Shown here one piece after another: positions 37,785 through 45,796 of a stretch of DNA of 64,000 nucleotides. A program made the translations under genes and the position numbers. The stretch lies in the NCBI RefSeq assembly GCF_005117025.1, contig NZ_SWCO01000010.1:1-64000 (forward strand). The letters are read 5' to 3'. The notes below the pieces were generated by a model. The model did no database searches. It was not told the origin of the DNA and saw nothing but the letters and a program-made list of their open reading frames with translations. This DNA comes from Alteromonas portus (GTDB lineage Bacteria > Pseudomonadota > Gammaproteobacteria > Enterobacterales > Alteromonadaceae). How positions within the stretch are numbered: position 1 is the first letter of the stretch; each line of letters begins with the position of its first letter.

Positions 37785-38732
37785 TTAAATGGTTATGTGA
37801 TATTTTTCTTTAAATTTTTGGTAAAACGAAGATTTTTCACTTTCTTCAATTATGGTTTGAGGCGCTATTCTTTCGCGCGCGCTAATAGCATCTGACTTTC
37901 TTCCACTGTCACCCGTTACGTTGAACAGTGAGAAAATGCTTTCGAAAGCTTCATCAAAGGGCAACTCAAGTTTCTGGCAAATTGCAGAAACTTGAGCTTG
38001 AGGTTCTGAGGAAAATAGTTCATAGCTAAAGATCTGATCTGCTGAAAATTGCTCTAGAAGGATCAGTAATCGACGGCAATATTCGTCGAAGCTTTTAGGC
38101 TCAAAATGTACCCAACCGTTCTTAACTAGTGATGAGTAAGAATCTATTGGGTCACGCACTGTTAAAATTGACTGAATGTTGAAATGCTCTTCTAGTAAAG
38201 TAACTACTGTACTGCGCTGTGGAATTTCATCAGACGTATGAAAGTCGGCATGTGTATGATCGCGAAGCACCAAGGTACCACCTAAACTTTCGACGTGTTC
38301 ATAAGCGGCGATAATAGACTGCTTAAAGATTTTGTCTGCCAACTCATTCGCAAAAGGAATGTTTGCATACTTAGCCAAAGACGAAATATCGGTAGGCGAG
38401 TACCTCGGCTTGTTTACATCAAGTGCTAGGCTTGTGTGCGGGTGAACCTCACTTAATAAATATACATTTGGCAAGGCTGATAAGCACTTAGAAATTAAAG
38501 TTCCACCACTACAAGCTAAATGGTGAATAATACGGAGTTTTGGCTTTGCATTTTCATTTAATTCATTAGCGCACCGGCCTAACAGTCCCTCGGCCTCTTT
38601 AATTTCTAGTTCTGTAGAACCTTGTACAGAACTGCTAGGTGCAGCAGACACATCGAACTTTTCCTCTAAAAGGCTGAGCGCGTTATTTAGCTCGGCCAAA
38701 ACCTTTAAGCTATGTTGCTTTCTATTAGTCAA
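37785..38732 (-). CDS. Sulfotransferase-fold P-loop protein
   Basis: IIHHLACSGGTLISKCL (about 68-84) is a P-loop-like phosphosulfate-binding start followed by the usual LPNVYLLSEVHPH; ILTVRDPIDSYSSLV (about 190-204) is the second motif. Length 315, with 60 extra N-terminal helical residues. The TTG start at 38732 overlaps the end of the upstream coiled-coil gene by 8 bases, with GGAAG 9 bases before it, so translation is coupled. Sits 26 bases before the GT2/fucosyltransferase-like gene. Confidence 0.7.
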   Translation of the reverse strand: MTNRKQHSLKVLAELNNALSLLEEKFDVSAAPSSSVQGSTELEIKEAEGLLGRCANELNENAKPKLRIIHHLACSGGTLISKCLSALPNVYLLSEVHPHTSLALDVNKPRYSPTDISSLAKYANIPFANELADKIFKQSIIAAYEHVESLGGTLVLRDHTHADFHTSDEIPQRSTVVTLLEEHFNIQSILTVRDPIDSYSSLVKNGWVHFEPKSFDEYCRRLLILLEQFSADQIFSYELFSSEPQAQVSAICQKLELPFDEAFESIFSLFNVTGDSGRKSDAISARERIAPQTIIEESEKSSFYQKFKEKYHITI

Positions 38733-40122
38733 TGTTGTCGCTTCCCAATAGAATTTCCGGATGTTTATTTTCTAATTGATGGTAAAAATTAGCCGCTTGC
38801 TGCAACTTGCTATGCAACTCCCCTATAAGTTGCCTTAACTCTTTTTCAGACTGTGTTTTCTGCGCATACTTAGTTCGTAAATCATCAGAGTCGAGCTGCA
38901 TTTTCAAAATTAGTTTAGCGTTTACTTCTACTGATGTTGTAAGCTTGCTTTCTCGCTGTTTTATCTTCTCAATTTCAGCAGCCAGCATTTCTTTTTCAGA
39001 CTGGCTTTCCGACAACCGATTAGTAAGTTTTTCATTGCTTTTTACAAGCTCTTCTTTTTCTCTATTTAAACTTTCTGCCCACTTTTTATGCTCATTATGC
39101 CAATGGTGCTCTTGATTTCTTTCTTCCAAAAGCTTTTGATTTGTATGCTGCATTTCTTCTTGCAACTGTTTCAGGCTATCCTCAGCTTGCTTTTGCACTA
39201 TTTGCAGCTGCTCTTTAGCCTGCTGCAATTCGCCGCCTAACTGCTTTTGCTTCTCTTCACTCTGCTGTTTCACAGTTTGCAGTTGCTCTTTAGCCTGTCG
39301 CAATTCATCGCCTAACTGCTTTTGTTTTTCTTCACTTTGTTGTTTAGCCGCTTGCAACTGTTGCTTGGTCTGCTGTAGCTCTTCATCAACTTTTTTAGCA
39401 TCGGTCTGAGAGGCATTTAACTGATTCTCTAGCGCTATTTTAATTTCTCTATGCTGTTGCCTTTGGCTAAAGTAGTCCAGTGCTTGCTTAGCATTTACTT
39501 TTTTAGTCGCCACGAAATTGGAGTACGGTGGCATAGATTCAGCTAATGCAAGGTAATCTCGTCCGCTTTCTGCAAGCTCTTTTTTAAAATTTTCTACTGG
39601 CTTACTTTCACCAAAAATTGGTTTAAATGAACTTTGAATTACAACATGGGTGAAGGCATTTAATATTTGACTGTTCAAACATTGCTGCTCTGCACCGTTA
39701 AGCTGCGAGATCATCAAGCAAGGGCGGCTTTCTGAAATATCAAACTGCTGTAGCAAAGGCTGCAGCTCAATAACTGCGGCATCTTGTTCAGTATATTCCA
39801 GTGCAGGTCGAATACTTTTAATCACATTAGGGGGGAGTACAGAAGAATAGCCTGGCACATTTGAAACAAAATAGCGCATGCTTTTCTGCTTAGCTTCAAA
39901 CTCTGGTACGCCGTGCTTTATTAGCATGCTCTCGGGCTTGCCTTTAGCACTATATAGAGCTGTGGCTTTTTCAAAAATTGCTGGTTCTGGCTCTACCAAA
40001 ACAACTTGTGTTGCTGTTAAAGAAAACAACCAATTAAGCATAGCTTCAGTACGTGCACCAAGAACTAACACGCACTTGGGTTGCATCGACAGCCCTTTCA
40101 CTATTTGTAATAAATCACTCAT
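38725..40122 (-). CDS. Methyltransferase-like domain with long coiled coil
   Basis: Residues 1-205 look like a decayed or unusual class I (Rossmann) methyltransferase fold: CVLVLGARTEAMLNWL (17-32) in place of the SAM-binding strand-loop and VVLVEPEPAIFEKA (40-53) where the acidic residue after strand 2 normally lies. The later catalytic motifs are not clear. Residues 235-455 are an almost unbroken coiled coil rich in Gln, Glu and Lys, including a 75-bp tandem repeat. AAGGAGGGG precedes the ATG. It starts 19 bases after the 834-residue coiled-coil gene. The two may form a scaffold that holds the glycosyltransferases together (inference). Confidence 0.55.
   Translation of the reverse strand: MSDLLQIVKGLSMQPKCVLVLGARTEAMLNWLFSLTATQVVLVEPEPAIFEKATALYSAKGKPESMLIKHGVPEFEAKQKSMRYFVSNVPGYSSVLPPNVIKSIRPALEYTEQDAAVIELQPLLQQFDISESRPCLMISQLNGAEQQCLNSQILNAFTHVVIQSSFKPIFGESKPVENFKKELAESGRDYLALAESMPPYSNFVATKKVNAKQALDYFSQRQQHREIKIALENQLNASQTDAKKVDEELQQTKQQLQAAKQQSEEKQKQLGDELRQAKEQLQTVKQQSEEKQKQLGGELQQAKEQLQIVQKQAEDSLKQLQEEMQHTNQKLLEERNQEHHWHNEHKKWAESLNREKEELVKSNEKLTNRLSESQSEKEMLAAEIEKIKQRESKLTTSVEVNAKLILKMQLDSDDLRTKYAQKTQSEKELRQLIGELHSKLQQAANFYHQLENKHPEILLGSDNID
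39136..39360 (-). repeat. Three 75-bp tandem repeats in the coiled coil
   Basis: Residues 255-329 are three 25-residue units (QLQAAKQQSEEKQKQLGDEL and on). The first two are nearly identical and the third is diverged. Twenty-five is 7+7+11, which fits a coiled coil with one hendecad. Confidence 0.75.
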
Positions 40123-40141
40123 AGCCCCTCCTTACGTTCTT

Positions 40142-42646
40142 TTAGAACTTTGCAACCATACCTGATATCAGCTTCTGCCAGTTTTCAAGCGGCTGGTTCA
40201 CTTTAAGCTTTTTACGGTCGAGCGTATGAAGCCTGTCAGCTAGCTTGGTTAGCAGCTCCTTTATGAACAACTTGTCTTCTTCTTTTAAGCTGTCGATTGC
40301 GTTTTGCTGCTGCTCGTTTAGCTGTACGGGTAAATCAAGTACTAGTTTTAGCCCCCACTTGTCTTCTGTTGCGGGCGGCCAGCTAGCCAGTGGTGCTTGG
40401 TTGTTAGCAAGTTCTCTAAACTCTAGGCTTCCGTATTCGGTGAATACTTTATCTTTTATTTGCTTTGCGCCAACTTTAATATCGAAAGCGGGGTAGCTAA
40501 TGTCGGCTGCTTGTAAGTTTTCAATACAAATAAGTAAATGCTCGTTTGTAGCGCCTACCATGTTTTGTTTAAGGCTTAGCTTTTTAAAGTTAAGCGGTTT
40601 TGGTGCTGGGCTGGGCGTAAGCTTTTTTAGTGCAGTTGAAAGTTTTAATAGCTTTTCTGGCCATGGGGCAATATCTAGATTTGCGGTGGCATCTGTACGT
40701 TGCACGTCGCTTTGCTGAAGTTTAGTTTGTAGTTCCTCAACTATTCCTATAAGCAATAGGTGATCTTCTGCTGATAGCTCTGCCAACGCTTTTTTGCCCG
40801 CATCAGTAAATGGACTAAGTAGCGAAAAGTCGCACACTTTATTGCTGCCCGTTTTAACGAATTTTGATAAAGGATAAACACGTTTGTTGTCTGGTGCATG
40901 AAACTCAACGTCTAGTACACCTTTTCTGTCGTTAACAATTACAGAAAATGCATTCCAGTGTTTGTCGGCGTGCTCTACTTGAGTGAAACGAGCAGTTATG
41001 CGTTGCAAATCTTTTTGATTTGCACTACCGGTTAAGGTTACCCCTTCACTTAGTACCAGATGTGGGAAGCGCTCCTCTATTTTGCTCTTAAATTCACTAA
41101 GGGCTTTATTATCGGGTGACTCGCCCTTTAGTTTTTGGTATTCAGTAAAATAAAACTCTAGCTCTTCTTGAAGCTGCTTTATTTGTAAGTGTAATAGTTC
41201 CTGTTCACTCATAGCGTTTTCTAACTCTTTCCTTAATGCTGGCCCATTATCTTCTGAATTTGACAACTTAGCCTCTAGCTTATTTATTAGGCCTGCGCTT
41301 GTATTTTTATGTTCTTCGAATTGTACATAAATACTTTCTAGCTCTTCTTGCAATTGGCTTATTTGCAATACTAAGAGCGCGTTCTCATCTTCTGCAGCCA
41401 ACAATTTTTCTTTTAACGTATTAACAACCTCAGGGTCTGGCTGTTTTTCTTTCGTTGCAGCTTTTAATTGCGTATTCGTTTTCTCTACGTTTTCTAACTG
41501 CTGTTGCACCTGCGTTAGTTTTGAAAAGGTTACTTCTAATTCTTCTTGAAGCTGTTGAATTTGAAGTTGTAACAGCGCGTTTTCATCTGCGTTAGCTTTG
41601 CTTTCTTGAACTAGGTTTTGCTTTTCAGCATTAGCCTCGGCCAACTGGCGATTGATGTCGGCATACTTAACTTCTAAGTCGGCAATTGTAACTTTGCTAT
41701 TTTCGGCATCAGTAAAAACAACCTCTAGCTCTTCTTGCAACTGCTGAATTTGAAGCACTAGCAGTTCATTCTCGCTTTTTTGTTTATTGCTTTCAGCTAC
41801 AAGTGCTTTGTTTTCCCCACTAGCCTGCGCTAATTCAGAATTAATATCGCGGTTTTGCTGTGTTAGTTCGGCAATAGCAGCTTGGTTCTTTTTAGCTTCG
41901 GTTAACTTTGTTTCTAACTCGCCTTGAAGAACTTGAATTTTTTGCTTATTTAACTTCACTTCCTCGTGCTGTTCTTTAAGCGCTTTTTCAATGCCTTCTT
42001 TTTCGTTTTTAGCGGCATTTAATAAAGACTCATTCTTTGCATTTTCATTCTTTGCACTTATAAGGCTTTGATACTGCTGCAAACTAAAGTGCACAACTTT
42101 AGCCCACGACTCAGTATTATCATCTACGCTAAAACCTTCGAACTGCTGCAGTATTTCATTTGTTTTAATATTATCTTTAAGCGCACAACGCACTGTTTGA
42201 GCTAGTGCTTGCTGCTCGTTTGACAACACAGAATTACTTAACAATTTGATACAAAATTGCTCGCCAAATAAGTACTGATGCTGCTGTAAAGCTTTGAAGT
42301 AATTGTTCCAGTTTTCTAAGGCCGTAGATAATTCAGCTTCTTTTACAGGTTTACTCGCAAACAGCGCAACCACATAAGCTTCTGGCGAAACAAGCAATGC
42401 TGTAATCGATTGTGCCTTGCTTATATCTTCACCTGCCTGCTTTATCGCTATATTTAGGTTTGGCGCGGCTGCATTAACAACGCTTTTTATAAAACCAGCA
42501 GCATTGCTTTGCGATTCCTGTTCTTCCGACCAATCTAGGCTTAGAGCGAGTGCCCCTTGCTGACTTTGGTGTTCTTTTTCTTCACCCTGAATACCTGCAT
42601 AAGTGAACAAGTTTTCATTAGGTGCAATAACTAACGTTTGACCCAC
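40142..42646 (-). CDS. Long coiled-coil protein with a C-terminal domain shared with the GT32 protein
   Basis: I recognise no catalytic domain. Residues 1-190 are a globular helical domain. About 195-510 is coiled coil, with four copies of the motif ENxLLxLQIxQLQEELExxF spaced about 60-68 residues apart. Residues about 530-834 are a globular region. Its first part (SVIVNDRKGVLDVEFHAP, then YPLSKFVKTGSNKV) clearly parallels the C-terminal region of the next upstream gene (PIIVNKRGDRAEVEFYAP, then FPLRQFVTSGNNGV). The start is GTG at 42646 with AAGGA 6 bases upstream. No signal peptide or membrane segment is visible, so it is probably cytoplasmic. An organising role in the glycan operon is a guess. 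Confidence 0.6.
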   Translation of the reverse strand: MGQTLVIAPNENLFTYAGIQGEEKEHQSQQGALALSLDWSEEQESQSNAAGFIKSVVNAAAPNLNIAIKQAGEDISKAQSITALLVSPEAYVVALFASKPVKEAELSTALENWNNYFKALQQHQYLFGEQFCIKLLSNSVLSNEQQALAQTVRCALKDNIKTNEILQQFEGFSVDDNTESWAKVVHFSLQQYQSLISAKNENAKNESLLNAAKNEKEGIEKALKEQHEEVKLNKQKIQVLQGELETKLTEAKKNQAAIAELTQQNRDINSELAQASGENKALVAESNKQKSENELLVLQIQQLQEELEVVFTDAENSKVTIADLEVKYADINRQLAEANAEKQNLVQESKANADENALLQLQIQQLQEELEVTFSKLTQVQQQLENVEKTNTQLKAATKEKQPDPEVVNTLKEKLLAAEDENALLVLQISQLQEELESIYVQFEEHKNTSAGLINKLEAKLSNSEDNGPALRKELENAMSEQELLHLQIKQLQEELEFYFTEYQKLKGESPDNKALSEFKSKIEERFPHLVLSEGVTLTGSANQKDLQRITARFTQVEHADKHWNAFSVIVNDRKGVLDVEFHAPDNKRVYPLSKFVKTGSNKVCDFSLLSPFTDAGKKALAELSAEDHLLLIGIVEELQTKLQQSDVQRTDATANLDIAPWPEKLLKLSTALKKLTPSPAPKPLNFKKLSLKQNMVGATNEHLLICIENLQAADISYPAFDIKVGAKQIKDKVFTEYGSLEFRELANNQAPLASWPPATEDKWGLKLVLDLPVQLNEQQQNAIDSLKEEDKLFIKELLTKLADRLHTLDRKKLKVNQPLENWQKLISGMVAKF
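41158..41776 (-). repeat. Four copies of a LLxLQIxQLQEELE coiled-coil motif
   Basis: Near-identical 50-bp segments end at about 41776, 41592, 41390 and 41206, each encoding LLxLQIxQLQEELE with a following aromatic pair. Only the motif is conserved; the linkers differ in length and sequence. Confidence 0.75.
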
Positions 42647-42695
42647 TTAAAATTCCTTAATTATGCTGCTCAAAGATGAACTTACTGTTTTGCTA

Positions 42696-44240
42696 CTAGC
42701 CATTTTCATTAACAAAGCTCTTTATTGCAAAGTACCAGCGTTCTAGCGAATATTGAGGGGTTTTACCCTTACAATCAGTTTTGTGTATTTTTTCTGCGAT
42801 TGCTTGAGTTAACTCTACTGTACGTAACTTTAATGCTGGGTTGTCAACATTAACTGATAATACGTTATTTACTTTACTGTCTGCTGACAAAAGCACATTA
42901 AAAAATGTAGGTTCTGCAGCCCCGTCAATGTTAGCCTCGCCACTGAGGGCTAACTTGTTATTGGGTGCGTTGTTGGCGTCAGTTTTAGTTATTAAAGCTA
43001 GTTTCTTAACCGCTATTTTTACATCGGCACTACTAGTGTCGCTAGTGCCTACTTCTTTTGTTTTTACTTCTGATAACCTGGCAATAAGCGATTCAATTGT
43101 TTGGCACCACATTTCTAAGCCACCAATAGTGGTTTCTATTACGTTATTTTCGAACACAGCCTGTTGTTTCGATAACGCTATGTGCAGCTGCATTAGTATA
43201 GTTATCAAATCGGATTGATCGGTGGTTGAAAGCTTGTAGAACGCACTATTTTCAGTATTTTCGGGCATTACTAGCATGTAGTCGGTAACGCCGTTATTAC
43301 CACTTGTGACAAACTGACGCAGAGGGAAGTAGCGATGAGGCAATGGCGCATAGAATTCTACTTCCGCTCTATCTCCACGCTTATTAACAATGATAGGAAA
43401 CGGTTTGCTCTCGCCTGATGTAAGTACAATTCCGCTTACGTTCATAACTAAGCGGCTTACGTTTTCTTTAACAAATCCCCCGCTTATAGTCACTTGGCAA
43501 TTTGAAGTGTCAACACTGTCTCTAGCGGTAAATGGTTTAACTTCGGAGCTTGGAAGCGATGTATCAGTTTTCTGAACTGGAGCAGGTTTTTGCAAAACAT
43601 TGGTTTCTTCGCTTACTGCTTCATCTGAAAACACGCTTCGCTTTTCTTGCTCTTTAGACCAGTGCTTTTTTTTGTGTTCTAGCTCATTAACAATGTCAAA
43701 GAAGGGTTTGGTAGCCGCCTGTTCCACAATGTTTAAGCTATTTTCAAACTCGCCACTTTCTACCATTTGATTAAACGACAATGGCCCTGTTAAACGCCAG
43801 ACATCATTACTATTGCGCTCTTTCAAGTTTTTTAAAATACGATTCCAAATCCACTCTAGTGCGGGATGACCAGCCCGACACCCTATTGCACCGTTCATAA
43901 TACCGCCATGCCACTTTCTAACTAAAAGTAGTAAATCACTAGACAACAAAGGCTGTATAGGCGCCTTACATTTAATACCGCAATCAACATAAAACCCACC
44001 CATTTCTAAACAATAGGCTACACGAAATATGTCAGACTGCATGGCAGGAAGTGCCGCTAACTTGAATAGGCTTTCTACTTCACTATTGTAATGCTGGCCT
44101 ATAAACGCACAGGCTTCTTCATACCCAAACAGCTTGTGTTCCATTGAAGGGTTGTGGTTCTTCCATGTTTCTACTAATTCTGCAATATCGTTTGGTAATT
44201 CTGGCGTATTCCAGTACTGAACAATAGTATTAGGTGTCAT
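42696..44240 (-). CDS. GT32-like glycosyltransferase with a novel C-terminal domain
   Basis: Residues 1-200 match the 'sugar-binding region containing DXD motif' family (GT32, as in capsule and OCH1-like enzymes): IVQYWNTPELP near the start, then PAMQSDIFRVAYCLEMGGFY. The metal site, usually YxDxD, reads YVDCG (about 85-89), so the second aspartate is missing. GWRAGHP-like and TGPLSFNQ segments follow as expected. Residues about 250-514 are a separate region related by eye to the C-terminus of the 834-residue protein encoded next. The ATG lies inside the end of the WcbI-like gene (11-base overlap). Donor and acceptor unknown. Confidence 0.7.
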   Translation of the reverse strand: MTPNTIVQYWNTPELPNDIAELVETWKNHNPSMEHKLFGYEEACAFIGQHYNSEVESLFKLAALPAMQSDIFRVAYCLEMGGFYVDCGIKCKAPIQPLLSSDLLLLVRKWHGGIMNGAIGCRAGHPALEWIWNRILKNLKERNSNDVWRLTGPLSFNQMVESGEFENSLNIVEQAATKPFFDIVNELEHKKKHWSKEQEKRSVFSDEAVSEETNVLQKPAPVQKTDTSLPSSEVKPFTARDSVDTSNCQVTISGGFVKENVSRLVMNVSGIVLTSGESKPFPIIVNKRGDRAEVEFYAPLPHRYFPLRQFVTSGNNGVTDYMLVMPENTENSAFYKLSTTDQSDLITILMQLHIALSKQQAVFENNVIETTIGGLEMWCQTIESLIARLSEVKTKEVGTSDTSSADVKIAVKKLALITKTDANNAPNNKLALSGEANIDGAAEPTFFNVLLSADSKVNNVLSVNVDNPALKLRTVELTQAIAEKIHKTDCKGKTPQYSLERWYFAIKSFVNENG

Positions 44241-45099
44241 ACTTCGATCTTAAAAATGCTGCATTTTGTTCGTAGATAGCGTAGAACTGAGATACTAACT
44301 CTTCGTTGGTGAACGTTGCAGTTCCACCTAGCTCTACATTGGGCCCGTCTATTGATAGCACGTTCGTACCTTTGGATTCCTTTCTACTAACTTCAACACA
44401 TTGAATGCCAGGGGGAACAAGGGGAATAAGCTGGTTTAACGGCTCTAACTGTGAGTTTATAGCGGTATCACTTCCTCTTTCACCTACTATCCGCTCGCAG
44501 ATTCGTTTTGCGTACTCGATTAACAATACCGAAGCAGGGTGATTGAAAGTGAAGAAAGTTCTCGATTGCTTGCGGGTCGACTCTATGAAATCTGAAATTT
44601 TTATATCTACTGCTGCATCTCTTGCTTTCAGTTCGTCAAGCGACTTTTGATCTTCTTTACCATACTCTTGTTTGTTGTAAAAAGGGTCTGATAGCCAGCC
44701 CACAACTTGCTGCTGACTTATACCAAGCAGCCAGCCGTCAAGAATAGTTTTATTGTGATATTCTCCAAGAGGCCCTCTTAGGGTGGTTACTTCAGGGTGG
44801 CGAATGTAAATTAAGTCGGGGGTAAAACCGCTAAAGTAAAGATTTACTATGGTATGAGTTTTATCGCCGTATAAACGCTTTATTTCACTGGTTCGAATAA
44901 ACTTGCATGGGTAAGCGTCTGAAATCATTTGCGTAACAATAACATTGGCATCGTTTAGCGCGTCGCGATATTCCGCCTCATCGCTATCTTTCAATAAATG
45001 AACGATTGGCGTAGCCGTTACGCTTATGGTTGGTACAAGCTTTTCGATATAGTTAGCAAGGGGCCTAGCCTGGCAATTGCCAATAACAACTAATTTCAT
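44230..45099 (-). CDS. WcbI-type polysaccharide biosynthesis protein (putative acetyltransferase)
   Basis: The opening MKLVVIGNCQARPLANYI (1-18) and the pattern of later histidines and prolines (YIRHPEVTTLRGPLGEYHN; FFTFNHPASVLLIEY) match the WcbI family, which has an SGNH-hydrolase-like fold and is linked to acetylation of capsular polysaccharide in Burkholderia. Length 289 is typical. First clear enzyme of the long leftward operon down to gmd. Its end overlaps the GT32-like gene by 11 bases. AAGGTGA precedes the ATG. Confidence 0.75.
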   Translation of the reverse strand: MKLVVIGNCQARPLANYIEKLVPTISVTATPIVHLLKDSDEAEYRDALNDANVIVTQMISDAYPCKFIRTSEIKRLYGDKTHTIVNLYFSGFTPDLIYIRHPEVTTLRGPLGEYHNKTILDGWLLGISQQQVVGWLSDPFYNKQEYGKEDQKSLDELKARDAAVDIKISDFIESTRKQSRTFFTFNHPASVLLIEYAKRICERIVGERGSDTAINSQLEPLNQLIPLVPPGIQCVEVSRKESKGTNVLSIDGPNVELGGTATFTNEELVSQFYAIYEQNAAFLRSKYDT

Positions 45100-45213
45100 G
45101 CCACTGTCACCTTACTACCGCCTTACTACACACATACGACTTTATACGTTGAAAAAATTTGATTGATAACACTATATAAACCGTTCTAACTTTGTAACCT
45201 TGTACCATACCAA

Positions 45214-45693
45214 TTAGTTAAGCGGTAAATCATCCATTTTCGTATTTTTTTCTAACGGCTTTCCAATATCTTTTGATGAAATATCATCTTGTGCGTCGAT
45301 ATTTCCAGGCATGGTCATCTGTGGGTCTGGCGCAACCGCAGGAAACTCTTCGTCTAATTGTAAAGTTTCAGATTCAGGAGACATATAAGACAAGTCACCT
45401 TCCGGTGCTTCAGAAAATTGCATCTCTCGTTCTATTTCGGCGATGAGTTCAGGATCGGTATTTAGGCCTAATTTAGCGGCATCAGAATTATCTCTTTCAA
45501 GATACATATCATCGGTATTTGATTGTTGCGGTAGAGGTATGCTTTCGCTCTGGGTATTTTCACTAAAGGAAACTGGGGAAGTATTACTGTTTTCTAGCGA
45601 CTGGTCCGCACTGTCATTCGGAAATAAATCGAAAAACAAGACGAAAAAAACTACAATCACAACAAAACCTGTTATAACGCTTATTGTTTTCAT
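45214..45693 (-). CDS. Acidic membrane-anchored protein, unknown function
   Basis: The start at ATG 45693 has AAGGAAT just upstream; a longer frame begins at 45729 but lacks a ribosome site. A membrane segment spans about residues 3-23 (ISVITGFVVIVVFFVLFF). The remaining 135 residues are acidic, rich in Ser, Pro and Asp, and probably disordered in the periplasm. I do not recognise it. It mirrors the protein at 19535 in size, layout and position ahead of a leftward glycan operon (114 bases before the WcbI-like gene). Confidence 0.58.
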   Translation of the reverse strand: MKTISVITGFVVIVVFFVLFFDLFPNDSADQSLENSNTSPVSFSENTQSESIPLPQQSNTDDMYLERDNSDAAKLGLNTDPELIAEIEREMQFSEAPEGDLSYMSPESETLQLDEEFPAVAPDPQMTMPGNIDAQDDISSKDIGKPLEKNTKMDDLPLN

Positions 45694-45796
45694 CGCTAAT
45701 TCCTTTTTGGCCAAGCTAAAATCAATCAATTGATGCTATGTATTCTACCACTAAATAACAGGTATAACACCTTGAGTTTACTTAAGCAGAGGCGAT

